Shown one piece after another: positions 1-12,310 of a DNA stretch of 64,000 nucleotides; the stretch's first letter is position 1; every line of letters begins with the position of its first letter. Source of the stretch: Terebella lapidaria (lineage: Eukaryota > Annelida > Polychaeta > Terebellida > Terebellidae); assembly GCA_949152475.1 (NCBI GenBank), contig OX424565.1, positions 9,927,953-9,991,952 on the forward strand. Direction: 5' to 3'. The notes under the pieces are model-generated. The model was not told where the DNA came from. It saw only the letters and a list, made by a program, of their open reading frames with translations, and made no database searches. The position numbers and the translations under genes were made by a program.

Positions 1-388
1 TTAGATGATGTTGTGCCTTTATATTGTTTAGAGTTTAGAGTATTTGAAACCTCCAGTTCATGCACTGCATATTTGTGGGCCACATCTGTGGGCGAGGGCC
101 TATTTCTGAGGAAATCTAATCCCTATGGCTAATTAGACAGCACGGGCTTGTACATTGATATTTCGGACACTGAGTCCCAATACTATTTAATATGGTCAGT
201 ATTTGATAGAAAAATTATTTTAATCAACATGTGTCGACATATGGCGTCCAAAAAGTCATTATAGCGTTGACAACAACATGACCTGACCTCTACACAAAAG
301 AACCAGGTAGGTCAACGCTCTGTGCCGTTTGGTATGGTCAGAAACCCATTTCTGGTAGGGCGTAACGAAAAACTTCTGAGGAAATATT
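1..388. other. Nothing recognised
   Basis: AT-rich sequence before the first foldback element; no supportable gene or repeat. Confidence 0.45.
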
Positions 389-1230
389 GTCTATCTACAG
401 TGGCTGATTTATGCCATAACAAGTTTTTTTTTAAAATCCGAGACCAAACCGTTTTCCGCTGCAGCAAAATTATTCCCGCTGCAATCAAAACATTCTCGTG
501 GCAGCGAAAACAGTTGATGCCGCATTTAAAACATTTTGGTCACAACGAAAATCATTGTTGCCGCGACCAAAACATTTCCGTTGCGGCGATAATAGCAGTA
601 ACTGTTACTTTGTTTTTCACACACTCGCTCAAAAGAAAACAAATTGATGATTTTCGTTGCGATAAGACACAATTTGTTCTCTTTCAGGTGATTTAACAAT
701 AAACGTTCTAACAAGTAGGTCTACGGCATTTCTCGCCGTGGCGATAATCATTTTCGCTGCAACAAAAATGTTTTGGTCGCTTAAATATTAATTCTGCGAC
801 ATAAATAATTTTCGCTGCAGCGAAAATGTTCTCGCTGCGACTTTGACATTAATTGGTCGCCGCATCAGCGGCGGCCTATATCAAATACAAAGTTACTCTA
901 ACTTCCGGTGCCGCTTAGCACAGTGCACCTTTTTCCACCTGCCGCTCAGCGCACGAACTGATATTCTAGCACAAACATCATTCAATTTTATCAGTTTATT
1001 TGACTGACGATCTCACAGCAAGAATTTTGGCCAACGCATTTGTTTCATGCGGCGACCACTTTTGCTACTCTGGATCCCTGACGTTTACTTGTTATGCGGC
1101 AATAGCTATTCCTGCTGCAGCCAACATATTTTGGCCGCGACTGAAATGATTTCCGTCGTCGCAACTAAATTCGCGACTGAAACTGTTCAGGAAAAAATTA
1201 TTATGGCATAAATCAGCCGCCGTAGTCTAT
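389..1230. mobile_element. Motif-packed foldback element (GCAGCGAAAA repeats)
   Basis: Inverted ends: GTGGCTGATTTATGCCATAA at 400-419 and its near-perfect reverse complement at 1201-1220, with a weaker match outward. The interior carries many copies of TTTTCGCTGC / GCAGCGAAAA and TTTTGGTCGC in both orientations. The open frame 322-696 simply runs through this composition. No transposase. Same design as 46529-47108 with different motifs. Confidence 0.65.
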
Positions 1231-1551
1231 CAATCCACTGTTGATCCACTTAAGTTTTCTAGCCACTTCAAAACCTCTCATAGATGAAACGGCAAAATTA
1301 ATGAGCCAGCAATATAAACTTCACTGCACACACCGACAATAATTAGAACTATTGCCGAATGAACCAAGAATATACAGTGTATGCATATTCTAGGATCGTG
1401 ACTATTGCTATCATATAGTGTTGCACATCGAACATAATTAACAGATATATCCCAGATACATCTGACATATAAATCGAAGTTGGTGGAAATAGTAAAATTC
1501 GATAAAAGATAATATATTGAGCAAAAACAACCATAATCATAAGTACTTTAC

Positions 1552-1670
1552 CTGAGCTAGCGAGAGATTGTGACGGAGGAACTAAGTTATCCTGACGTTG
1601 GAATGTAGTGTCTTGGCTCGCACTGAGCGGACGAGAGAATGGCGGCTCTTACGTCTAACTAGCACACTTC
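1552..1670 (-). other. Candidate non-coding first exon of a minus-strand gene to the left
   Basis: On the minus strand CTCGCTAGCTCAG is followed by GTAAAGTACT, a good 5' splice site. The upstream part (CGCCATTCTCTCGTCCGCTC) is GC-richer than its surroundings. The right-hand limit is arbitrary. No ATG-led coding frame; the rest of the gene would lie outside the window. Confidence 0.25.
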
Positions 1671-3150
1671 CGCCGATCTATCAGCTCTCGTTGCCAAGGA
1701 TACAGATATTTTTACTCCCACACACAAGATATTCGTCCGCCACTGTTCCTCTCAACCTCTCAACTGATGCTCCAACCAGAAAAGTGCCGACATATTTCTA
1801 GCAAGTTGGGTTGGGATGATTGGACGAGTCCACTATATGACACAATAGGGGTGCCCAGCAGTTGATTATCTAACCTATGCCTGATTATCGAACAGTCCTA
1901 GGATACCGGAAACCCCCACCGACCTGGAAATGAACTGCTCTAGCACCAGCAGATACCTTGACATCTAATAAATGCGGGGGGGGGGGGAGGGGGGGGGGGG
2001 GCGATAGATCAGCTTAGGGAAAAAGTTCTGCCAGATACTCCTGGAAACGCCGAGATAATGCCCAAGTGATGCGCAAGTACCCCTGCAAATACTTGCTTAC
2101 GTACTACTGACATAGGCAACAACCCGGGTGGGGCGGGGGGGGGGGGGAGTGGTTGGAATCCAGGAAGTTAATGCATCTGGAAGAGGTAGAGGCGCGCGGG
2201 GAATGGGAGGGGGGGGGGGGGGAAGCAATGAGCTTGTTTCCTGGCACAGTTCCTGGCTCTTGCTGAATAGCGGAGCTGTGTACAACGCACATGTACAGGC
2301 TCTGCAAAATCTCCTGGTGAGGCTTTTCCTTTTATAGACAGACTGAAACTCGAGTGCGGGAGCTGGATTTAGATCAGTACATTCTGTAAATATAGCACGC
2401 GGTCCGGTTTGGAGGCAAGTGTTCGGTCCTGTACGTGTTTTCCAACTGACTATGTACACACCGATCGGCTTATTCTGGGTGTACGCTAACTAATTATCGC
2501 AACATTATTGTCAGATACATGAATTTCAATCCTTTCCCCATATCCGCAATTATTTATACAATAAATATGCATTGTCCATTTTCTCTCGGTCAGATACTAG
2601 TTTTTTTTTCTTGTTTATGCAATAAAATATCAGGAAAAATTGGCTGGTGTCCAGTTAGATAATGTAAAATGGATTGGATTTATACGTTTTGACACATTCG
2701 TTAAAATAAACTCAAAAACCAAAAAAAAACCAAACAAACCATTTAATATATTATGAAGAGAAAAATTGACCTACAGGATGGTCTATTTTCGTGTTGCTGA
2801 TAGATCTATTTTCGGCAGTGGTTAATTCATAACGCATGGATATATATTCAATTTCCTGCATAATTATCGGAATGACTGATGACACGTACTCTAGATGTAG
2901 CAATAATGTATGTACTTATAGCGATATATCGCAATCAGACCGTGCAGACAGCGAGAATATTCCACGGACTCGCCAATATATCTAGCCTACTACAGACCCT
3001 AAATTTAACATTCTCCATTGCTTCTCCGACTGCTATTTCGACGTTTATATATCGATAATTTCGTGAATAAATATCGAATGCTCACTAAACTTCCAGAGTG
3101 ATACACGTCTATATTAGTAAAGAATATCATAGTATTGAAATGTCTCTTAC
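1671..3150. other. G-tract region, no gene
   Basis: Long G runs at 1976-2001, about 2137-2149 and 2209-2221 lie on the plus strand. Pro-rich minus-strand open frames here are products of these runs. A CAG-flanked donor is not seen. Confidence 0.5.
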
Positions 3151-3300
3151 CTGAAATAAGGATGCCCTATCGGCTTGTTATTTCCCTCCTTGTAGCGGAC
3201 CAAAGACGCAAACTCTACGAGCAGCAAGTCAGAAGTGAGCTCCTGTACAAGTCATGTGACCCGTCACCGCGCTCTCACTGGCTGAGAGATTTCCCGGAAC
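3151..3300 (-). other. Candidate non-coding first exon or recursive splice site, minus strand
   Basis: Minus strand CATCCTTATTTCAG is followed by GTAAGAGAC. The block to its right contains CACGTG (3321) and GTCACATGAC-type motifs and is GC-richer, like a promoter with a first exon. The pyrimidine-rich stretch before the CAG also makes it a possible acceptor abutting a donor. The right-hand limit is arbitrary. Confidence 0.25.
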
Positions 3301-5000
3301 ACGTTTGATGTAAACAAACGCACGTGCTATGTATATTAACCTCCATTTTTACTGTCATCTGTCAGTGGTGCCACATGTGCATGTTTGTTGCTTGTGGTAA
3401 CCTATTGCTTGTTGCTTGTGGTCCCCTAAGATATATTCTTGTTCTTACTCTTAATTTGAAATATACTAATATGTAGTCTATATCTAATATAGACTACTAA
3501 CATGTAGTCTATATCTAGTAAGCCTATATATCATCTTTACAGGAATTCGATTGTATATGTGTTATTCCATCATTTTGACTTCTGTATATTATATAGATTT
3601 GATTGTAAGGATTTCCTATTCTTCTTCGCACTGCAGAGACCTTAATATGTTATTGAGCAATGCATTCAAATATAAGTCATTAAGGACTGATTGCACGTAA
3701 CATACCGGTGACCGCACTGAGGCACTTTTCCATTGACTTATAATGTGAAAGCAAAGGTAACAAAATCACCAAAACAATACAATCCCCTGACCTAACACTT
3801 GACTAGCACACTGTTCAATTTGATGATAAGATAAATGATTTTATACGTTTCACCAAAACGAACATTCGTGTGTTCCACTTGTCGAACACTGGCTGCTGCG
3901 TATATTTATTCTTTACTTTGGTCAAAATAATGAGAATATCTAGGGCTATACTTTCTGTAAGACGAAAACGCCTCGGTGCACCCGAGTGTTTATCACCTGT
4001 GAGTTTCACTAGCATCACCAGCTATTTGCTTTGCAGCATAATCCTTTCGCTCGCCCTGTTGTGAGTGTATTTTGTATACTGAGAAATAGGTCGGAAAATG
4101 ACATATGAAAACGATGAATTTAACTAATTTAACATTGTTTAGTAAGAAACGAAGTCTCGGTTAGTAATCCTTGATGGCTAACAATCAGAATGGCAAAGTT
4201 TCACGTTGATTGGAAGTTTGTAAATTCATGATTTTGTTACCTTTATATTTACATTATAAGTGAATGGACAGCTGGTCGATTCCAGGTTCATGACCATTAC
4301 ATGCAATCAAGCCTCAAAATAATACGAAGCATATAGAATATTTTGATAGCCCAGCGCACACGACCCACCCTAAGGGGCTATGGACTTTTCACCATATCCA
4401 AATCAGGTATCGTCACATTCCCGTACCGACACAACACGTGCCGGCACGGAGGGCAAAGCTGTAAGTATGCTATTTAACGTAGTCCGCTACAAACAGTGAG
4501 GTAACGAAGAGTTAAAATTTAAAAGTCATTTCTTGAATATTATCTCTTCAAAATGACATATTTTATAGAGTAAATGTTCAGCATCCTAATGCTGAAAAGA
4601 AAACAGGGGGCCACCGTGCTCGTTTCTTCTACATATTCGATCGAAATCACACACATTTACCTAAAATGACATAAATTATGGCATTTTTGCACATTTTTCG
4701 TCCATATTCACATCTTGCATCGTGTTTTCCATGCGAACGGATACGGTGACCCCCTATTTTCTTTTCAGTTTCAGGATGCTGAACAGTTACTCTATAAAAT
4801 ATATCATTTTGAAGCTCTAGATTATGTTGACACAGTTATTTATTTTAAAAAAAACTCTTCCACCATCTCCCCTCACTGTTTGGAGCGGACTACCTTAAAG
4901 AGATACCGTACAATCCCTTCGAGCTTTTGAGACATCCCTAAACCTTTGGTGCGGACTGGTGACGTAAGAAGGTGTCTTTGGCCTAGGCCGACCAGGGGGA
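3301..5000. other. Nothing firm
   Basis: AT-rich, with a short tandem of GTAGTCTATATCTA near 3473-3520. The open frames are short and unlike any family I know. Confidence 0.45.
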
Positions 5001-5010
5001 TTTTTGGCCG

Positions 5011-5275
5011 TATAAAAGGCGGGGGCGATTAGCCTACAGTGTGACATAATCAATAGACCATGGAGGCATATACATCGTCCAAGTCCTTATCTAATGCACT
5101 TTATCATGTTAATATTTTGACGAATGAAGCTATACGAAGCATTTTAGCATATTGGTAAAATGTAGGGTGTGACGAGATGGGTGACATGTCTGATGAAATT
5201 CTACAGCATGTGCTTGCGTTTACAATGCCACCGAATAGGGACGTTAAAGCTGGACTAATGGCATTTAGGAGATAG
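5011..5275 (+). other. TATA box followed by two short ORFs in one frame
   Basis: TATAAAAGGCGGGGGC at 5011 lies 49 bp upstream of an ATG at 5060. ORF 1 (5060-5158) encodes MEAYTSSKSLSNALYHVNIL and 12 more residues. After a TAA the same frame reopens with an ATG at 5177 (to 5275): MGDMSDEILQHVLAFTMPPN and 12 more. The frame then stays open to about 5371. I do not recognise the protein. It could be a decayed intronless gene or chance. Confidence 0.3.
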
Positions 5276-7324
5276 AAGAGATTAAAAAAATATATGTCGG
5301 CACATGTAACGCATGTGTCCACGCGGTACTGCATCCTTGACATTACCGAACATTTCCGAAGTACCATCGGCTAGTTTCGGCTGGCCTCGACGTTTGCTCC
5401 TAGCTCCGCACACACAGTGCCGCCGGTCGATATAAAACTCGCATGTCGCATTTAGATATAGTCCAGTTCAACTCAAGATACTCTAGGCTGCAACACCACG
5501 CTGCACTCCCGGTGAATGCATATCCCCCATACAGCTTGTCAACAGCAGATATTTTATATCATTAGAATATTATGCATACAAACCATCATATATTTCCTAA
5601 CTCTATCTGCAAAATGGAAATGGATAAACACGATAGGCCTATACAGAGTTGTAATCCAACGGGATTACTACTCCACTTGACAGACCGCTCAATGACAGGC
5701 ACAAAGGAGCTAGTCACTGAGTTGGCCAACAACTTGGATGTTAAAGTACAAAAATAATTTGAGATTTCATGTTTGGACCAATCTATACATGTATACTAAA
5801 CCAATATATATAAATTCAAATGAAGTGTTATCAAATCATCTTGATATTATATTATTCAAGTGGATATATTTTAATGGACAAGGTTGCGAGTCATTGCATG
5901 TTTCCAAATTTGTCATTCATACATTCACCAAAAAGCGTAGATCAGAAATAAAGTTTGAGGGGTTTGAATTGCAGTGTATCAATTGGCTTTGTGCATCATT
6001 GTTTTGCCAATCATGAAATTCGGGATGCTTATTCATCCTGTGTGACTGGTATTATCTCTGATTCATTTAGTTCTTGTTTACTTTCTGTGTACAAATGTAA
6101 CTTTTGTAAGATGTACATAATGTATGAAGAGTACATGTATACCCCTGAGTACAAAATCCATGACATTCTTTGTCTAGTGTGTTTGATATCATACTTGTGA
6201 TCCATGTATGTCAAAAGATGAAGTGTTTCAATTCATAGTATTCATTGATCTATTAGTGATTTGTTGATGGTGACATTGATACAAATTGTACTTTCAATGA
6301 TGTTTGTACTGATGAATGAAATGTTACCAATGTGTGGGTTTCACACTAGTTGTGTTGAAACAGTCTACCAGTGCATGTGCAATAATAGTACTTTACTTGC
6401 GAATGTAGTCATGGTGCAAATGAAAGAAAAGCATGGTGATATTTACATTTACTATGTTATTGGGATCAGTATCTTTCCTGTATCTAGCTTGGGTTTTGTG
6501 CTCTTTGTCTATTTAGACACAAACATATGCACAATAATGGGCAGTGAATGCATGTAATGTTTGTTATTTGGTGAACTTAAATTGTAATGGGTTATGTGAA
6601 ATACAAGTAGATGTCATAAAACCCAGAAATTTTAAACTTATAATCATCACTTTGAGAATATGACAAATTATCAGCATTGATCAGGTCAGTAGAGTAGTGT
6701 CATGTCTCAATGCACACAAAAGCTCTAGTATGTGGCAGTCTAACAGCCGCTGTGAATTGTGCACAGGGGAGCATATAATATTGAAGTCTCCCTCTCACTG
6801 TGCCAGTGACTGAAAGGGTTAAAAAATAGTGCCTGTAATGGTCATTTGATGAAAAAAATGTTCCGGTGTCAATAACTGTCAAAAATCATTTGTGACGCAA
6901 TGGACTTGAATTTCAAAAAGAGTTTTCTTGGCTCAGACACTAGCATATGTGACAATGCTCAGAAAAATACATGGAACATTTGCAAATGACTTTTTCCATA
7001 AGGACGGATGTCCCGAAATTTTGGTAGTCAATTTCACTATTTTCAACAAAAGATGGAAAATAATTGCACTGAAAATGCTTTAAATTACTTACTACCATTG
7101 TACTGTAACATTTTTATGCAATATGTGACAATTTCTTGAAGAAAAAAACTTTTCTAAAATATTCAGTGCGCATCACTGACAAAAAATGGCGAGGGTAACA
7201 ACCCCTTAAAAAGTTCCAATACTTTGTGCATCTGTGTGAAATACGAATTCTGAACTCCTGGTCCCTATGCAGTATGCATTGGTTTTTTATATCCAACTAG
7301 ACAAAGGACAATAAAAACATGACA
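5276..7324. other. AT-rich region with unrecognised open frames
   Basis: Open stretches at 5738-6016 and 6261-6557 on the plus strand are hydrophobic, Tyr/Cys-rich and lack family motifs. I do not claim genes here. Confidence 0.4.
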
Positions 7325-8661
7325 TCATTCGGAAACCGCCCAGTAAGCAGAATCCTTCCGATAGTACTTCCGATCGTCCAGAAGGTCGATGTGATATCTG
7401 GCTGCATATGTCTTGCCAACCGCACCGCCAGGACTCATGAACACATCCGCATACTGCCGGAGCAGCTTGCAGAGAGCTTGGCGCGGATCTTCATCCAGCC
7501 GGTCCTTCGGAACACGAGATTCCGAATGGAATTTGGAAGCGCTCAGGTGGCGCTGCAAACTGGACCGTCAGGAATAACCCGGCTAGACGCCACGAGTATA
7601 GCAATGGCGGCTACGCTCCCGCGGCGCAGTACAACTGGAGTGTCGGTGGGATTCACCACAAGAATGGGCATCGCACGAGTATCGGACTTGACCAAAGTCC
7701 CTCCTAGCGCGAGTCCCGTATCCCGGGCGAAATTACTCACAGGTTGTACTAAGCAAGGGCGACGGTCAAGGATCATGCGCAGGTGGCGTATTCTAGCCTT
7801 GACAATCATCTCGCTTAGGGGCGGCACTACCTTGGTGCGCGCCACCCTGAGCTGGAATGAACGGGACGGACCCTGGCGGAAGAGGTAATGGGTGTCTCCT
7901 CCAATCCGGAGTTCGCCGGAATAGGAGTCCGCGATCCACCACCCCGTGGATCCGTAGAAAGTTTGTCCCAATGATCCCGGCTGCCCCGATATCTGCGACG
8001 ATTGCGTCTGTAGTATAGGTGATACCTCCAAGTGTGACTGGGAGGTTGATCAGTCAGTGGATACGAATATTGTTGTTACCCGCTCCGTAGAGCTTGTAAC
8101 TGCCAGGATCCCGCAGCTCCATGCGGCGGAAAGTGCGTTCCCGCTTGTAAGTCCCAGTGGAGACGAGAGTGACCTCTGAACCGGAGTCAACAAGAAACCG
8201 CCCAAATGGTAGGGGCAGGTACCAGCAAGGGTCCTTAACCAGTGCACACATCAGATGACCGAGGTCATCCGGCGCGCTAGGTTCCGATACAGAGTCCTCG
8301 TTATCTGCCTCAGCTGCAGAGGAGCTAGACGTAGCCTCAAGGACCACTCCCGGAGGAGTTATACCTACTTGAGAATCGTCTGGCCCGTCAGTGGGTGGGG
8401 CAGCTGCAGGTGCTTCAGGACAACTGTCCCTGGACGCGGTGTTGGTCGCTACCACGTCCAGCTTTCCCTCACGCCAGGGTTGCCGCCTCTGTCCCAGGGC
8501 GGAAGTTGGGGTTCCTCTGTCAGGCTTTTAGGCAACCTGCCTTGGAAGCTGTTGGCGTGCAGGCGTTCCAGCAACTCCAGACACTGTAGCCGGAAATTCC
8601 GCAGAAATTTAGCCCCATCACTGAATTTCTGGATCCACATACGATTTTTCAAAATCAGCAT
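7325..8661 (-). mobile_element. Ty3/Gypsy LTR retrotransposon fossil (protease to RT entrance)
   Basis: Minus-strand fragment with a retropepsin region near 8230-8060 (FLVDSGSEVTLVSTGTYKR) and a stretch near 7480-7400 resembling the segment before the Gypsy reverse transcriptase (LLRQYADVFMSPGG). No LTRs, RT core or integrase were found. It is broken in several places. GC content is higher than its surroundings. Old to moderately old by its state. Confidence 0.75.
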
Positions 8662-9589
8662 CTTTGTGTAGAATACATCCCTGATGTGTCTTCTCTTCCA
8701 AAATTACAATACTTCGAGTCCTAAAGGACGTAAGCACGACCAAAATCCCCGAATAGGCTCAGTTTACTGAGATCCCAGTTTACTGAGATCCCATTATGTG
8801 CTGCAATTTAACATTGGTGTAGATTTAAAAAATTTTTTGGATAGAAATGTGAAATTCGGTTGATTTGACTGCCAGCTGAAGTATGCCAAGTTATAATACG
8901 ATGCCAATCAGGATCGCACAACTATCAGCAACAAAAAGGGTGTAAACGAGTTTTACAAGCAGAGTATATATAGACACTTCAATCATTAGGATTGGATGCT
9001 CGGTTCTCGACGTGATATTGCCAAAAACAAATATCAGTATTGGTAGTTCCTAATTTGCATCTACATAAATGTATGCACATATTATACAGCTTAATATGGT
9101 ACAATCATACAGTATTCTTGGGACAAGAAAACATAGGCGTACACGTGTTAATCATAACAATCAGTTGCATATTTATGAAGTTAATTATATAAATAGACAT
9201 TTTATTATGTAAGTGGCTTCTAACTTGCATATTGAAGAATAAATATACATAATTGGCACTTATGAATGGCACAGTCGTGTTTCTTGACCATAAAAACATA
9301 GGTATAGACACTTCAACCATTATGATTGGGTGTTTAGTTATCGAGATATTGCCAAAACTAGATATTTCATTAATGGCAGTTCCTAATTTGCAGTTTTATG
9401 TCGTTTTTGGGTAAAAAAAAAAATCCCCCTAGTGACAAACCGTACGCTAGAGGGCCAGTCGTTTGTTTGATGGTTTTCGTTGAATGACAAGCCCTGGTAC
9501 AGACACAATGGCGGCCATTTTGGAAAATGGCGGCCATTTTGTTTTTTTTTCAGAGTGGCTAAACATTCAATTTTGAAAAGTGGCGTATG
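8662..9589. repeat. Spacer with imperfect direct repeats
   Basis: The segment at about 8966-9063 (TAGACACTTCAATCATTAGG, GATATTGCCAAAA, GGTAGTTCCTAATTTGCA) recurs at about 9301-9394 with changes. GGACAAGAAAACATAGGCGT and GACCATAAAAACATAGGTA are also related. A palindrome-like AAAATGGCGGCCATTTT occurs twice at 9505-9541. Confidence 0.6.
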
Positions 9590-11391
9590 GTGAACGTTTG
9601 TTGAACCGGTAAATGTGAAATCAACGCTAAATGTGAAACCTAACGGTAAATGTGAAAACACACTAACGCTAAATGTGAAAAATAACGGTAAATGTGAAAA
9701 CCAAGGCATTTGCCTTGACGCTAAATGTAATAACTATGTGCTTGACGCTAAATGTGAAAATATATATATAGTTACCACTCACAGTCATCAGACTGGTACG
9801 AACAACTAAGAACTACCCTCATCCCGAAAGGGATAGCATCGAAATGGATAGCCTGTCCTTCTCCACTCCCGCCTGGTCGACTGTAGAACCGTTTCACCCT
9901 AGTTCAAATCGGTTCTACAGGAAAGCAGGTGTTCCCATCACTGATCTGTCTTTTTATGTTACCGTATCTTTGATCTAACAAGCCACAGCATACAAGGAAT
10001 AGAATGCGTAAGACTATGTCCGGATGACATGTTTTTACGTTACCTGACAAAATGGATAACATCTCGCTTATTATCGACTTTATAGCTTAGATATCAATTG
10101 TGGACAGATAGAAAATGATATATGCTGAATATTCTGATGACCTTGAATTTGACCTTTGACCTCATTTTCAAGGTCACAGAACGAAATGGCTAATATCTCA
10201 CTTATTATCGATTTTACAGCTTAGGGATCAATTGTGGACATATAGGAAATGATATATGCAGAATATTGTCGTGAACTTGAATTTGACCTCTGACCTCGGT
10301 TGCAAGGTCAAAGCACAAAATGTCTAATATCGCGCTAATTATCACTTTACAGCTTAGGAATCAATTGTGGACATATAGGAAATGATATATGCATATTATT
10401 GCCATGACATTGGATTTGACCTTCAACCTCATTTTCAGGATCACAGGACAAAATGGCTAATATCTCGCTCTTTATCGACTTAACAGCTTAGCAGTCAATT
10501 GTGAACATATAGAAAATGATACATTCTGAACATTGTCATGACTTTGAACTTGACCTTTGACCTCATTTTCAAGGTTGCAGGACAACATAGCTAATATCTC
10601 GCTCATTGTCGACTTTACAGCTTAGGAATCAATTATGAACATATAGGAAATGATATATGCGGAATATTGCTATGACCTTGAATTTGACCTTTGACCTCAT
10701 TTTCAAGGTCAGAGAACGAAATGGTTAATATCTCGCTTTTTATCGACTTTACAGCTTATCAATTTATTGTGGACATATAGAAAATGATATACGGTATTCT
10801 GAACATTGTCATGACCTTGAACTTCACCTTTGACCTGATTTTCAAGGTCACAGGACAAAATGGCTAATAGCTAGCTTATTTTCGACTTTACAGCTTAGGA
10901 ATCAATTATGAACATATAGGAAATGATATATGCTGAATATTGCTATGACCTTGAATTCGACCTTTGACCTCATTCTCAAGGTCACAGGACATAATGGCTA
11001 ATATCTCGCTTATTGTTGACTTTACAGCTTAGGAATCAATTGTGGACATACCAGAAATGACATATGCGGAGTATTATCGTGTTCTTGAATTGACCAATGA
11101 CCTTTTTTTCCAGATCACGGGACAAAATACTAATATCTAAAATATATATTGTCCGGTAACCTTTCTTAGCCCTTGGGCTAATTTTCACATTTACCATCGT
11201 GATTTCTTTTCACATTTATAGTTAAGGGTGATTTCCTTAATTTTCACATTTAGCGTTAGGTTTCACATTTACCGTTAGTGTTTTTTACATTTACCGTTAG
11301 GTTTCACATTTACCGTTAGTGTTATTTTACCTTTACCGTTAATTTTTTCACATTTAGTGTTGATTTTACATTTAACGGTTCAATAAACATT
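9590..11391. mobile_element. Foldback element with tandem-motif inverted repeats
   Basis: The left arm (9590-9760) repeats AACGGTAAATGTGAAA / AACGCTAAATGTGAAA about eight times; the right arm (11190-11391) carries TTTCACATTTACCGTTAG in reverse about eight times. The outermost GTTTGTTGAACCGGTAAATG pairs with its reverse complement ending at 11391. The middle is filled by a HINE-like element. No protein. Confidence 0.75.
9955..11192 (+). mobile_element. HINE/pearl-like element nested in the foldback element
   Basis: Starts near GTTACCGTATCTTTGATCTA and ends TCCGGTAACCTTTCTTAGCCCTTGGGCTAA. About eight ~130-bp units (ATGGCTAATATCTCGCTTAT, TATCGACTTTACAGCTTAGG, GACCTTTGACCTCATTTTC) fill 10045-11120. 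The (ACGG)n tract is not evident in this copy. Non-coding. Confidence 0.65.
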
Positions 11392-11605
11392 GTGTGTAAT
11401 TTCATGCTTGTATCACAATCTGAACAATTCGACCTAAAAATGGTCCTAAGCTGCCCCACTACAATACGTATTATTAATCACAATAATCAGGAAATTTAGG
11501 TTATTCAAGGGAACGCATGTTGCCACATTCTCTTTTACCTCAAATTGTACGAGAATCATTCCTTTTTCAAACAATTCTCAAGGGAAAACGAACCATGTTT
11601 CATCA

Positions 11606-12310
11606 GTGAACACGGGCGGATATGCTTCGTTTGTACTTAATTCTCTAGATTTGTCTCAATCTGATCTAACAGAACCTCAGAAAAATCAATTGCGGAATCT
11701 TCTGAGTGATTATGCAGATATCTTAGGAGCGGACGGTAGACTGGGACTAACGGACAGAATAGAGCATCACATAAAAGTGCCAAAAGATCAGCAGCCTGTA
11801 CGAGTCCAAGACAGAAAAAAAAACAATAAATGAACAGATTGAAAAATTACTGGAACATGATATTATTGAACCTAGTGATTCCGCCTACGCTGCTCCCATC
11901 GATTTGGTTAACAAACCTGATGGACCATTTCGGTTTTGTGTCGATTATCGACGTATAAACGCTGTCACACAAATGGATCCATTGCCACGCATTGATGAGT
12001 ATTTATAGACAGTTTAGGACAAACTGATCCCTCATATTTTTCCACCTTGGATTTATTGAGTGGTTATTTCCAGGTTCGATCCGTTAGCCGAGTCATCAAA
12101 ATGATTATCTGTTTTTGTTACACCCTCCTATGGCTTGTATCAATTTCGTCGTATGCCTCAAGCGTTATGTGAAAAATGTGCTATTGGGACATTTGCATGA
12201 TTTATATCGACGACATAATAATCCAATCTAGGACTTTCTCGGATTATGTGAATCATATTGGACAAGTGTTCGATCGTCTGAGAGACGCGGGTTACACGAC
12301 CTCTTACGGA
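11606..12310 (+). mobile_element. Ty3/Gypsy LTR retrotransposon fossil (RT region)
   Basis: Plus-strand Gypsy-like reverse transcriptase remnants: LLSDYADILGADGRLGLTD, IIEPSDSAYAAPIDLVNKPD, FRFCVDYRRINAVTQMDP, then the YGLYQFRRMP and YIDDIIIQSR regions. No LTR, protease or integrase seen. Broken many times; old. It is a different copy from 7325-8661 and from 39540-43900. Its right end is included in a local tandem duplication. Confidence 0.8.

Noticed and set aside
2097-2459. Proline-rich minus-strand frame
   Set aside because: Prolines come from the G runs on the plus strand; no splice sites or homology support a gene.
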